Below are positions 10,645 through 20,623 of a stretch of DNA of 64,000 bases, in pieces (the first letter of the stretch is position 1; each line of letters starts with the position of its first letter). The DNA lies in assembly GCA_037954235.1 (NCBI GenBank), contig JBBMOA010000015.1, positions 20,693,299-20,757,298 of the forward strand. Reading direction: 5' to 3'. A program made the position numbers and the translations under genes. The DNA is from Aulostomus chinensis. Taxonomy: Eukaryota; Chordata; Actinopteri; Syngnathiformes; Aulostomidae. The notes beneath the pieces were generated by a model. That model had not been told where the DNA came from. It made no database searches and was given only the letters and a program-made list of their open reading frames with translations.

Positions 10645-11998
10645 CCTCTATTCAGCAGGAGGAGATGACACCACTGCTTGACCCTGAACTGTTTGAATAG
10701 ACACCGGGTTTCACATCTTTGGTCCAACACAAGATAAGGCTGAAGCAAGACGCTCCAGTCAGGCAAAGGAGTTACCGCATACCTGAACATTTGATTCCTG
10801 TGTTGCAGAAGGAAATCAAGATGATGCTGGAGTTGGGGATAATTGAAGTCTCCTGCAGTGAGTGGTGTAGTCCTTTTGTGCTGGTACCAAAGAAAGATGG
10901 GTCTCTCAGGTTCTGTATTGATTTCAGGTATCTGAATACAGTTTCCTGTTTTGATCCATATCCAACGGTGCATATTGATGACCTGATGGAGAAGGTGGGT
11001 GGTGCTTGGTATGTCACAACTTTAGACCTCAGCAAGGGGTACTAGCAGCTGGCCCTTGCACGAGAGGCAAAAGAACTGACAGCATTCAGAACACCGTTTG
11101 GGATGTATCAATTCAAATTTTTGCCATTTGGTCTCCAGGGGGCACCAGCCACATTTCAGAGACTCATGAATTATGTCTTGACAGATGTTGGGGACTTCTA
11201 AGCTGCATATTTGGATGATGTAGTTGTTTTCAGCCATTCGTGGGAGGAGCATCTGTCTCATTTGCAGCAGGTCCTGCAGCGGATTAAGGCAGCTGGACTG
11301 ACAATCAACCCCCTGAAGTGTGCCATGGCAAAGAGAGAAGTGCAGTATCTTGGCTACACCATTGGGTTTGGCAAGATCAGGCCACAGCTGGGGAAGGCTC
11401 ATACCATCCAGTCTTTCCCAGTGCCAACCACCAAGAGGAAGGTGAGGAGTTTTCTTGGCCTGGTGGGTTGGTATCGGAAGTTTGTCCCTCATTTTGCAGA
11501 CCGTGCTGTGACCCTGACTGACCTGACCGAAAGTGCAGCACCAAACAGGGTGCGGTGGACAGAGCAGTGTGAGAGGGCCTTCAATGATCTCAAGACGGCC
11601 ATTTGCTCTGGACCGGTTCTCCACAGTCCTGATTTTGAGCAGCCTTTCACCCTGCAGATGGACGCTTTGGGAGTGGGCCTTGGGGCTGTTCTATTGCAGG
11701 AGGTGGATGGTGAAAGGAAGCTGTTGTGTTCCTGAGCCGCAGGCTACGTGACAGAGAGTCAAGATACTCAACAGTGGAGAAGGAGTGCTTGGCTGTGAAG
11801 TGGGCCATCGATACCCTCAGGTATTATTTGCTGGGATGGCACTTTTTCCTGGAGACTGACCATCAAGCTCTACAGTGGCTGCATTGCATGAAGGATGCAA
11901 ATCTGCGCATCGCTGGATGGTTCCTGTTTCTTGCCGACTTCACAGTGCAATACAAATCAGGCAAGTGCAATGTTGTTGCAGACTGTCTTTCCAGGAAA
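10645..11998 (+). pseudogene. Ty3/Gypsy reverse transcriptase-RNase H, broken
   Basis: RT blocks appear in order: FVLVPKKDGSLRFCIDFRYLN, TTLDLSKGY, the PFGL block, catalytic YLDD near 11205-11216, FLGLVGWYRKF, then RNase H with LQMDALGVGLGAVL, RRLRDRESRYSTVEKE and ETDHQAL, ending VADCLSRK. Damage includes a stop at 11042-11044 (tag where Trp is usual), a stop near 11200 and a frameshift near 11730. Protein similarity ends at the boundary of the 3' LTR at 11999, and no integrase follows. The catalytic Asp pair is intact, but no full enzyme can be read. Confidence 0.85.
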
Positions 11999-13481
11999 TG
12001 TAACGAGGAGAACTTCCTGAATGAGGTCAGAGGTCAAGAAGACTTTGCCACATCAAATGGACTGATTTTATCATTTAGGTTAAAATGGGTAAACATGGGC
12101 AGTGTTACTCACATGGGGGCACCACACAAATAAGAGATTCATCACTTTATCAGCAGAGATTTGCACACAATAATTTGCATAGAGCGTATTTGAGCATTAA
12201 ATGGTTTAGCATTTTTGTGTTTGGGGATAGCAGTGACAGGATTAAATAGGTTTGTGGTTCCTGGAGAGGAGGGAGTCCAGTGGTTGTTGGTTCCGCCACC
12301 TGTAAGAGAGTGTGCCCAATATAATTGATTAGAAGTGAGTGGGTACTGTGAGGAATCAGTTAACTTTAAATGGTTATCCTGTGGTAAAGTAATGTTGGTA
12401 GAAAGTGTTAAGCAGTGAATGTATCTGTGGGTGTGTGTGAAGACTTACCTGGCTGCATTCAAATTGCCAAGTGGCAACCGAAGTCCTACTGCTACCACCT
12501 ACAGCTACAGCCTACTTCTACAACCTAAACACGGCGGTACCATTCGGACAACCTAGAAGATTAGTGGTGAAGCACGAGCTCTGCTGGCAGAACACAGATA
12601 CCGCAATTGGGTTGACAACATCAACGAAAGCCCCACCTGCTGGCCTGACTGTCGTACTGCACTCCACTCTTAACGCACTTTTTGCTCACTCCCTATTATT
12701 AAGCACATTAACGCACCTGTAAAGTGTGCTCACACGCGTCGCATTTGGTGTGAACAAACCTTTAGTCATCAACAATGACTATAAATGTTGGTGTTGCATA
12801 AGAATTGGAGACTGTTGGTGGCACAAACTTGGCTGGCGGGTCCACAAGTTTTTAGGGGACGAAGAAGAAATCCGCGGTGCATTGTGGGCCATAGGTTGCT
12901 CTGTAGGATGCACCTGAACTGACCTACAATGTGGGCGTGTTTCGGCTGGAATTTAGGTTGCAAAGTAGGTCGCTACTGGCACCAGTTGTGGTTTCGGACA
13001 GCCTACAACCTACTCTGCGACCTACGATCTGACCTACTTGGCAATTCGGACGCAGCGACCTGTCTGTCTGTTCCAGGGTGCGCCGCTCAAAAGATTCCTC
13101 CAGGCATAAGAGCCGGCTTAAGAGGTTTCCGGGAGGGACCATGTGTTATTTAGGAAGAGGGGTGCGTGGAGCCAGGAAAGGGTTTTGGTGACGTAAATTC
13201 TGACTAATGGTTTAGTGTTGGTGAGAGTAAATATAATAAATGTATTTGGGGTGTTTTATGATGTATAGATTTTGTAAGGGGTGCTGTAGGGAAGTTTGTT
13301 TGATCAACACTGGTTATGGTAGGTTCCTGTCTGTTAATCTGTCCCGGATGATCAATTAGTGGCACAGGATAAAAAGGCACCAGTTACCATCAACCTGTGC
13401 TGCTGGTCAGAAATCCTGGGCCTGATCAGACTTAAGGGTGACTTTGAAAATAAAAGAAATTAAGTGCAAGCACTGTCTCAT
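11999..13481 (+). repeat. 3' LTR, interrupted and 3'-truncated
   Basis: Matches 8418-9294 except for the 607-bp insertion at 12451-13057. It ends abruptly at ..CTGTCTCAT and lacks the last ~43 bp seen in the 5' copy. The first ~120 bp overlap the open frame that extends RNase H, so that tail of the frame is not real protein. Confidence 0.85.
12451..13057. mobile_element. 607-bp non-autonomous DNA transposon, 4-bp target duplication
   Basis: Its absence from the 5' LTR defines it exactly. The flanks are ACCT (12447-12450) and ACCT (13058-13061). The ends are inverted: GGCTGCATTCAAATTGCCAA at the left, and the right end read on the minus strand is CGCTGCGTCCGAATTGCCAA, four mismatches in twenty. 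Subterminal CCTAC/GTAGG-type motifs recur near both ends. There is no transposase frame. A 4-bp duplication fits several superfamilies, so I leave it unclassified. Confidence 0.85.
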
Positions 13482-14780
13482 AGTGATGGGTAGATGAGGT
13501 GTCATGAAGCGTTTCAACTCATTGTCAAACTGTATTGATACTGTGTTGATACTGTGTCACTGAATACCGGTGCCGCACCCTCCCACCGTGGGACCCTGCC
13601 AGGAGACCAGGGCCCCGGACCCCCCAAACCACGGGGAAGCCCTGACCCAGCCCAAGGACCCCCCAACCCCCAATCCCACAGGGTGGGAAAAATGTTCTAA
13701 TTACTTATTATATTCCATTTCAGTGCTAAAACTTGAAAACTGATATTGCAGTGTGCAATGAGTTTTTCACCTTAGTTTAAGTCAAAACTGAAAGGCCAGA
13801 GCCCCAATTTTGATCAACACATATGGGGCAGTTTTTGTTGTGCTTGTTCTCTTGTTCTTTTAATAGCACTACTGGCAGACTAGATCCATCTCTAGCCTGC
13901 TGGTGCCCCCCACAGGTATGAAACAGACACATACATTTTGTCATTTTTCATGAGTATACATGAAGATATTACAGAATCAATGTATTTTCTGCTTTATCTT
14001 TGTGTATTTTAGCATCAGCAGTACATGGGTGTAGTTCCTTTTGACTTTTGTGAGGAATTCAAGAATAATTAGTTATGTTTAATGTTTAAGAGTATAGAAA
14101 TTTGCAAGAAAAACATGTTCTGTATTCATTTTTGACATGTCAGTATTGTTAACTGTTTTCACTAGAAAATAAACTCAGTGCTTCTGAAAGGAAGGCAAGG
14201 TTTATATTTAATTCTAATGTTTTTTTCATGTGGAGCATACAGCCTTTCCCTTGCAAAAATGGACAGGAAAAGGGTAACAATGTCTGTTTATTTGAATGTG
14301 TGACATCACCTCTGATTTCAAAGTCTTAAAGAACTTAAGAGCTTTTCCTCTTTTTGGAATATTCCATGTTTGAATACTGCACACACAGTCACAAGAGATG
14401 GAGAAAGACACCAGGAAGGAACTAGAATTAGTCTCAGTTCCCGGACATACTCTACAATACATTAATTCCAAGGTTTGTCCACACAAAAACACAAAACACT
14501 CTGACCAGCCTATCAGTTTGGTAAAATAATATTGATAGGACTGAGATGTGCTACCAGACACACCATCTCTTGCTTTCACAGAAACCCCCCCCCCCCCAAA
14601 AAAATGCAAGCTAGGTCTCCATACAGTATATCAGTATATCATGTGCACAGGTTTATCTGGATAACTAGAACCTGAGGAAATTTATTAAGAATTGGTCACT
14701 TTGCTCATTAGTAGTGCATTATTCAAATTGCAAAATGTTACATGACATAACAACACATTGAACTTCACTGAAAGAAACAG
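13482..14780. other. No gene seen; possible DNA-element end at 13481
   Basis: Begins TAGTGATGGGTAGATGAGG with a phrase that resembles ends of fish hAT-like elements, then GTGTCACTGAATACCGG and a GC-rich stretch (13560-13690). No second end or duplication was found. The rest is AT-rich, with a C run at 14585-14597. Confidence 0.35.
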
Positions 14781-15558
14781 CTACATTGGCAAATAAATTA
14801 AGGTCTCTGCAGTGACAAGTGTGTAAAAGACAATATTTATGAAATTATAATCACAGATATCTGGGGAAATGAATGATTATGGATATAATACAAAAATGAG
14901 GAAACACTTAAGGTTATACACAAATTCCACATGACAAATCTCTCATGGTATACATTATAATTAAGTGGGTTTATATCTCTGATAATTTTACCCACTGTTT
15001 GAAAAACCACTGACAATTATATTGGATATAATACCTACTAATTAAACAATAATAAATGTGCACAGTTATGTGATTACAGCACTGGATGACCATGTAAAAT
15101 AGGTAAAACAAATTACTGATAAGATTACTTGTTCTGTACTTGAAATCATGTCATCCAGTAAAAGCTAATATGTACTCACCTACTTGCCTGAAGAGAGATT
15201 GAAGATGCATTTGGCCAACTTCAGCAGAGGAAGAGGGTCCATCTATCCATCCATCCATTTTCTACTGCTTATCCTTTTAAGGTTCATGGGGAGTCTGGGG
15301 TCTATCCCAGCTGCCATCAGGTGAGAGCTGGGGTACACCCTGGACAGGTTGTCAAGTCCATTGCAGGGCCAACACATATAGACAGACAACCATTCACTCA
15401 CAGTCATGTCTACGGTCAATTTAGAGTATTCGATTAACCTAGTCCCCTCTTGCATGTCTTTGGACTGTGGGAGGAAACCAGAGTACCCGGAGGGAACCCA
15501 CACAGGCACAGGGAGAACATGCAAACTCCACACAGAAGACCCCATGCCCGAGCTGGGT
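14781..15558 (-). repeat. Inverted repeat, right arm
   Basis: Reverse complement of 5530-6327, including a SINE (15241-15558) at the equivalent outer position. The inner limit is CTACATTGGC at 14781. The arms enclose 8.45 kb that includes the SCAN-gag LTR element. Confidence 0.75.
15241..15558 (-). repeat. tRNA-derived SINE, head lost
   Basis: Begins with the tail as (ATCC)n on the plus strand and runs through the body to GCCCGAGCTGGG. The B-box and A-box region has been lost or replaced. Confidence 0.8.
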
Positions 15559-15948
15559 CTTCAGCCTACTAAATATTATTGCAGGCAGTAATCTTCCTGG
15601 CAGCTTTCATTTCTTCTACCACTTCTATCACTTGGCACAGTGTTGACAATAATATTGTTTATGTCCACTTTTTACTTTCATGCCATTTTATACAATGTAC
15701 AGTATATGTTTGTGGCATCATGAGAAGACAAAATGTATGACCTAACTGTAGTTTGTGTCTCTAAATTTTCCTGGATATGGATGCAGCTCATATTAACCCA
15801 TTATGCTAGCTTTTGAGCTAGCTATGAAAACAATTAGCCTATTGAAAATACTTATTTGACCAATTAACATAAATATAAACATACCAACATGAATTCAGGT
15901 TCAATTCACTGAAAATGAGTTTTATGTTTTGACAGGTCTGTTTCACTG
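15559..15948. other. No gene seen
   Basis: AT-rich sequence without domains or repeats that I can name. Confidence 0.5.
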
Positions 15949-16572
15949 TGTTGTATTGTATGTTGAAAGGAGACCAAGTAACGCTGCATATATCCTCTTG
16001 AGACTTGCTTTACTGAACCCTTCTTCAGAGAGATGTGCAAAAAATACATACAGCCTAGAGTCATGGAAGCTACTGCCACCTACTGAAATGACATGGAAAT
16101 GCATGTAAGACTATGCCACATACTCTGCTCTTTTAAGAACAACAGACCTGCAATAAACCATGTTGTAAATTAACACTTAAAGCCCAAACAACAGTGACTT
16201 ATCAACCATTACTATATGAAATTAATTTATGAAACATAGCATATACATTTTGAACAAAAATTGCAGTTACAACTGTTTAACTCAAATAACTTCTCAGAAT
16301 TTCAGTGCTTTTGCCATTGATTACTTTATAATATCACAGATGAACAAGCAAACAAGACAGTTATCCATTCTTTTCTCAAATTCACCTTATACAAAACAGC
16401 CCAGTTATACAATTTTCTTTTCAATCCCAATTTGTTTTTTCTTCTTTTGTTGCTGAGAGAAACATTCACTTTGCATTGTTCAAAATACGAAAGACCCCAT
16501 CACATGCTTTAAATATAATAAAATACAAAAAACTCCATGCATGTACGCCAAAATTAAAGAAAATACACAACA
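15949..16572 (-). repeat. 3' LTR of the minus-strand Ty3 element
   Basis: Plus-strand ends are TGTTGT and ACAACA, a short perfect inverted repeat as expected for LTR termini. The first ~158 bp match 19889-20050. The inner boundary is inferred from the terminal repeat only, because the partner LTR is truncated. Confidence 0.65.
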
Positions 16573-16612
16573 GTTTAAGACGAAAGTGTGTGAAAGTGTA
16601 ACGGTCTATTAC

Positions 16613-17561
16613 TTACCCAACCCCACCCCTCTGAAAAAAAAGCAACTGCAGTAACATAGTCCTCCAGTCAAGCAGGAGGCCGAATCTGCCTGCGACCCCT
16701 CTAGGGAGTGGGAGAAGCTCAGGCAGGCAGAGGTGTGTGAGAGGGCATGTAATCGTCCTTCGGCTGAACAAAGGGAACGATGCAGGTGACAGGTGCATGG
16801 CATTCCATACCCTACCGTTGGGCAGTTTATACATCGCAAGACGTATCTGAGCAATCACCTTGAAGGGCTGTGTGAACTTGAAGCATCCTTTCTTTGTCTT
16901 TGAACACTCGGTTCCATCTCTCAACCTCTCCATTACTCTGAGGGTAATCAGTGGAGCTGCAGCAGTGTGCAATGCCCTGAGCTGCCGAGTAAGCCTCAAA
17001 ATCAGCAGATACAAAGGAGGAGCCATTGTCAGTGACTAGTTCAAGGGGGTTGCCTTCATGGCTGAAGATGGTGGACAGGAAAGTTGTGAGAGTAACAGAT
17101 GTAACCTCTGGGTTATGTCTGGCCATTTGTTGTAATAATCCGAGAGTATGATCGCAAACCTGCAATCAGGGGAAGCAGAGTGAAACAGACCACTATATCC
17201 ATGGCAAGTTTTTCCCAGGCAGTGGTGGGAAAGGAAAAGAAAGGGGTTGCAGGAGGGCACCTCTTGTTTTGGCAGTTTTTTCATGATGGGAGCAGGTGGC
17301 ACATGACTTGATGGTAGCTTTGACATCCAAGTCCATACCAGGTCACCAATAGAGCTCTCTCAGCCTCTATTTGGTCCTGCAGATGCCTTGGTGAGTATTG
17401 TGAGCCAGCTGTATGAGTTCTGACTGAAGAGCTGGGGTAATCTCAACATGATGAGCGCCATGAATCAGGTAGCCATCCATTTCAGCCAACTCAGTGCGTA
17501 CACAATGAAAGGGTAGCAGGGCCAGATCTAGGCTCTTACAGTGTGCAGCCACCTCTGACAA
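16613..17561 (-). pseudogene. Integrase with HHCC zinc region, broken
   Basis: Starting at the higher coordinates, the zinc region shows HNTHQGICRTK (His pair) and, in another frame, a CATC pair. Then come the catalytic core pieces: a GLFHSASPDCRFA block that follows the first Asp, VTDNGSSF with the second Asp, and SNGEVERWNRV with the catalytic Glu. These lie in three frames (17367-17561, 17036-17326, 16827-17165), so at least two frameshifts separate them. An integrase inserts the LTR cDNA into host DNA; no product is possible here. The tail 16613-17026 is a poorly conserved C-terminal region. Confidence 0.8.
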
Positions 17562-18119
17562 AGGTGCTTGATCACCTGCTGCAATCCAGGGCAGTCTGTG
17601 TAGGCTGTATTTAACTGGTATGCGTTGACAGCGGTAAGAACGGCAGTCACTATTGTGACCATGTCCTCCTCCAACTCCAGTTGGTCAAGGACGGGCAGGG
17701 GAGGGCGAGGCAGGCAGTCCACACCAGGTTTGTCTTCCACACTGTAGTTGAACCACGTGAGGTGAGAAGACCACCACATTATCCTCATATGTTCTCTTCC
17801 GAAACCTTTTGTGGATAGATACGTCGTATGGGGCTATGATCCGTGCGCAGGTTGACATGCCTCCTCCACAGGTATGTGCACCAATGCTCAGCCACCCACA
17901 CATGGAAAGAGCCTCTTTCTCAATGATAGAGTGGTTTTGTTCACTGGAAGTAAGAGTTCTGGATGCAAAGGCAACAGTCCTTTCAGTGTCCCAGTGCATC
18001 TGGGTGAGCACTGCCTCTATGCCATAGTCACAGGCATCTGTAGTAACCAGTGTTGGAAGAGTAAGGTCAAACAATGGAAGCGCTGGGCTAGTCAAAATCA
18101 GTTCTTTATAGCTACACAT
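17562..18119 (-). pseudogene. RNase H domain, broken
   Basis: The frame at 17685-18119 shows LVTTDACDYGIEAVLTQ, with the first catalytic Asp of Ty3-type RNase H, then VAFASRTLTSSEQNHS and IEKEALSM. A frame change near 17800 leads to pieces before the integrase linker. The order relative to RT (higher coordinates) and integrase (lower) is normal. Confidence 0.8.
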
Positions 18120-18139
18120 TGATTCACTTGATGAGTGAA

Positions 18140-18467
18140 TGTTTCCTCTGCAGCATCAATCCACTGAAACTTTGCATCTCCTCTCAGCAGAGCACAGAGA
18201 GGTTCGATCACAGATGCAGCACAAAGATAGTTTGGTTCTTCTGAACAAGCACTTCTCTATGTTTAGCTTCAGGCCACTGCTGTTCAGGCAGTGCAGCACA
18301 GCTTTAAGCCTCCTCTTGTGCAGCTCTGGGGTGTTGGCATACACCATGATGTCATCTAGGTAACACTGTACACCATCCAGGCCTGACAGGATCTGAGACG
18401 TCATGCGCTGAAATGCACTTGGAGCTGAGGTGAGACCAAATGGGTGAAACCCACGGTGAGGAGTCAA
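18140..18467 (-). pseudogene. Reverse transcriptase, C-terminal half
   Basis: The frame 18156-18467 contains HPFGLTSAPSAFQRMTSQIL, then the catalytic block QCYLDDIMVY and the NIEKCLF block that follows it. The N-terminal half of RT is absent, because protease sequence lies directly upstream at 18473. An internal deletion therefore joined protease to mid-RT. The region between YLDD and RNase H is also shortened. Confidence 0.85.
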
Positions 18468-18472
18468 TGCTT

Positions 18473-19405
18473 TTAATCACTCTGTCCTTTTCTAGTTCTC
18501 ACAGTAAAGGGCAGCTGGCATAGCTTCATCTGCACAGGCTGCACATCAGGTCTCACCTTGACTTTGTAGACAAAGCAAATAACTGCCCCAGTTCCCTCTG
18601 TGTCGACAGTTGGTTCCTTGTTGACAGTAGTTTTGAGTACAGGAACAGTAGGGTTCAGTGTTGTATTGACAGTCACTGTAACATCTAAAATCTCTAGCTG
18701 CAGTGCATTGAAAAGAGCCATATCCAATATGAGCATTCCCGCTGGCACCACTTGAATGTGTATGGGGGCACTGTTTGTCTTGTATGTCATCTTAAGTTCC
18801 ATGCGACCTAGCACTTGTATGGGTTTCTGTGTGTATGTGATGAGTCTTCTTTTAGGCTTTGAGAGGTTTAGGTGACTGAAGTGATTTCTGTATATGTGCT
18901 CCGGGAGGATAGAAACACCAGGTCCAGTATTTACTATCAAATGAGCAGGGATTGTGGGGCCGCCTGACACCTCAAGGGAGACACTGCACATCAGCTTACT
19001 GCTCAGTGTAGTCACATCATTCTCACCAACTTGTAGCACTGTAACAGTGTCAACACTCAGTGGTAGGAGTGGACACTTCCCCCACATTTTGTGAAGCAGA
19101 CTTGCCTTTGCAGACCTTGGCATAATGTCCATTCTTATTACAGTCCCTGCATGTGGCTGGACATTTGGGGTCATTTGCAAGGAGTTGTGTGGAGCCACAT
19201 CCGTAGCAGGTTTTACCAGCAGCAGCCGTGTTGGAAGGTGGGCAGGAAGCTGAAGATGAAGGCTTCTGTGGACGTCTGTGTTTCCCACCTCGGAAAGTAG
19301 ACCCCCACACATCACAGCAACTTCTGCTGATGCTCCATAGTGTGTAACAGTCATCACTTTAGCCTCAGCTACTGCATGCTCAGTCTGGACTGAAATTGTT
19401 ACGGC
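18473..19405 (-). pseudogene. gag zinc knuckle and aspartic protease, active site altered
   Basis: The frame 19050-19310 has two Cys-rich blocks, including the knuckle CRDCNKNGHYAKVC, which binds element RNA. The overlapping frame 18473-19501 carries a retropepsin-like domain: AHLIVNTGPGVSIL, where DTG is expected, then a flap-like stretch and MLILDMALFNAL in the position of the conserved (I/L)LG region. The catalytic Asp reads Asn, so the protease would be inactive even if made. The frame ends next to the mid-RT fragment. Confidence 0.75.
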
Positions 19406-19680
19406 ACCTCTCAACATGGCTGCTGCTGTTAAGACCTGGGACCGATGTGGCTCCACACAACACCTTGCAAATGACCCCAAGTGTCCAGCTAAATCAGCCA
19501 CATGCAGGCACTATAATATGAATGGAAATTAAGCCAAGGTCTGCAAAGGCAAGTCTGATTCACACAATGTGGAGGAAGTGTCCACTCCTACCACTGAGAG
19601 TGTTGACACTGTTACAGTGGTACATCAACATACAGTTGATGAGAATGATGTGACTACACAGAGCAGTAAGCTGATGTGCA
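19406..19680 (+). repeat. Inverted segment of the same element inside gag
   Basis: Plus-strand sequence from CAACATGGCTGCTGCTG to GTAAGCTGATGTGCA matches the minus strand of 18985-19240 (gag knuckle to protease). It is flanked by direct repeats CTGAAATTGTTAYGGC at 19390-19405 and 19681-19696. Gag sequence reads across the two repeats if the segment is taken out. Confidence 0.8.
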
Positions 19681-19870
19681 CTGAAATTGTTATGGCTTTC
19701 TCCAGAGTCAGCTTGTCCTCAAGCAGCAGGCGTTCTCTAATTCTAGCATTGTTTGTTTTCTCCACAATCTCATCTCTCATCATATCTTCAGCAAGTGCAC
19801 CAAACTCACATGTAGCACTCACCTGGGCTGTGTAAAATGCCAAAGGTGGCAAAATACTGAGCAGGGCCAT
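19681..19870 (-). pseudogene. gag capsid fragment
   Basis: The minus-strand frame reads YTAQVSATCEFGALAEDMM, RDEIVEKTNNARIRERLLLE, then DKLTLEKAITIS, a capsid C-terminal region common in vertebrate Gypsy gags. The upstream two thirds of capsid are absent, and the fragment nearly touches the primer-site region next to the LTR remnant. It continues in the gag knuckle part beyond the inverted segment. Confidence 0.8.
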
Positions 19871-19888
19871 AAAACCTCATCGCCAATA

Positions 19889-20050
19889 TGTTGTATTGTA
19901 TGTGGAAAGGAGGAGGCCACGCAACGCAGCATATATCTTCTTCAGATTTGCTTTACTAAACTCTTCCTCAGAGAGATGTGCAAAACATACATACAGCCCA
20001 ATGTAATGGAAGCTACTGCCACCTACTGCAATGATATTGAAATGGATGAA
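19889..20050 (-). repeat. 5' LTR remnant of the minus-strand Ty3 element
   Basis: About 160 bp match the outer end of 15949-16572. On the minus strand it is followed by TATTGGCGATGAGG, a plausible primer-binding site. The remaining ~460 bp of the LTR are missing, and the flank 20051-20237 holds nothing I recognise. Confidence 0.75.
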
Positions 20051-20237
20051 ATTTCACTGAACCAGCAATCATTAGGATGTCTGCTAATTGTTCACTCTGC
20101 CCTACCAAGCTATTATTTCCCATCAGCCAATAATTCCTGAGCTGATTATAGAAGAGGTCTCAATTATATTTCCATACAAGTGAGAAACATGGCAGGATAT
20201 GTCCTGAATTACATGGGAAAGAAAGAAAGCATGAAAA

Positions 20238-20616
20238 GGCTGCATGGTGGTGCAGTGGTTAGCACTGTGGCCTCACAGCAAGAAGGTTCCGGGTTCGAGT
20301 CCCAGCTCGGGCACAGGATATGTCTGTGTGGAGTTTGCATGTTCTCCCTGTGCCTGTGTGGTTTCTCTCCAGGTACTCTGGCTTCTTCCCACAGTCCAAA
20401 GTCATGCAAATGGGGACTAGGCTGATTGATACTCTAAACTGACCATAGGTGTGGCTGTGAGTGTGGATGGTTATTTGTCTATATGTGTTGGCCCTGCGAT
20501 GGACTAACGACCTGTCCCAGGGGTAGCCCGCCTCTCGCCCTTAGCCGCTGGGATAGGCTCCAGCCCCCCTGTGACCCTTAATAGGAACAAGCGGAAGAAA
20601 ATGGATGGATGGATGA
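20238..20616 (+). repeat. tRNA-derived SINE, 7-bp target duplication
   Basis: Near-complete copy. A-box-like GGTGCAGTGGTTAGCAC and B-box GGTTCGAGTCC (internal RNA polymerase III promoter elements) are followed by a ~300-bp body and a GGAT tail. ATGAAAA at 20231-20237 and 20617-20623 is the probable target duplication. Confidence 0.88.
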
Positions 20617-20623
20617 ATGAAAA

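Larger units (their letters stand above)
8418..13481 (+). mobile_element. Ty3/Gypsy-type LTR element with SCAN-like gag (Gmr1-like), defective
   Basis: Two long direct repeats flank gag, RT and RNase H. The gag capsid region resembles the vertebrate SCAN domain, and RNase H ends at the first bases of the 3' LTR with no integrase after it. In the Gmr1 lineage (first described in cod) integrase lies before RT, which would explain both traits. Here only ~140 bp separate gag from RT, so protease and integrase are missing, apparently by internal deletion. The LTRs are ~875 bp after removing a 607-bp insertion from the right one. The right LTR lacks its last ~45 bp. No target duplication is visible for that reason. 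Confidence 0.8.
15949..20050 (-). mobile_element. Ty3/Gypsy LTR element, minus strand, heavily decayed
   Basis: Read on the minus strand the order is LTR remnant, gag, protease, RT, RNase H, integrase, LTR: the standard Ty3/Gypsy plan. Directly repeated LTR ends (TGTTGTATTGTA on the plus strand at 15949 and 19889) bracket it. The left (3') LTR is 624 bp; only ~160 bp of the other remain. All frames are broken. Gag lacks its N-terminal part, RT lacks its first half, and an inverted copy of part of the element interrupts gag. Confidence 0.85.

Noticed and set aside
12001..12133. Protein tail after the RNase H end as an integrase start
   Set aside because: The same DNA is the first part of the 5' LTR at 8418, so this frame is LTR sequence.
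20270..20310. tRNA-like heads of the SINEs as tRNA genes
   Set aside because: B-box and A-box are present, but there is no cloverleaf with a plausible anticodon stem, and each is followed by the SINE body.
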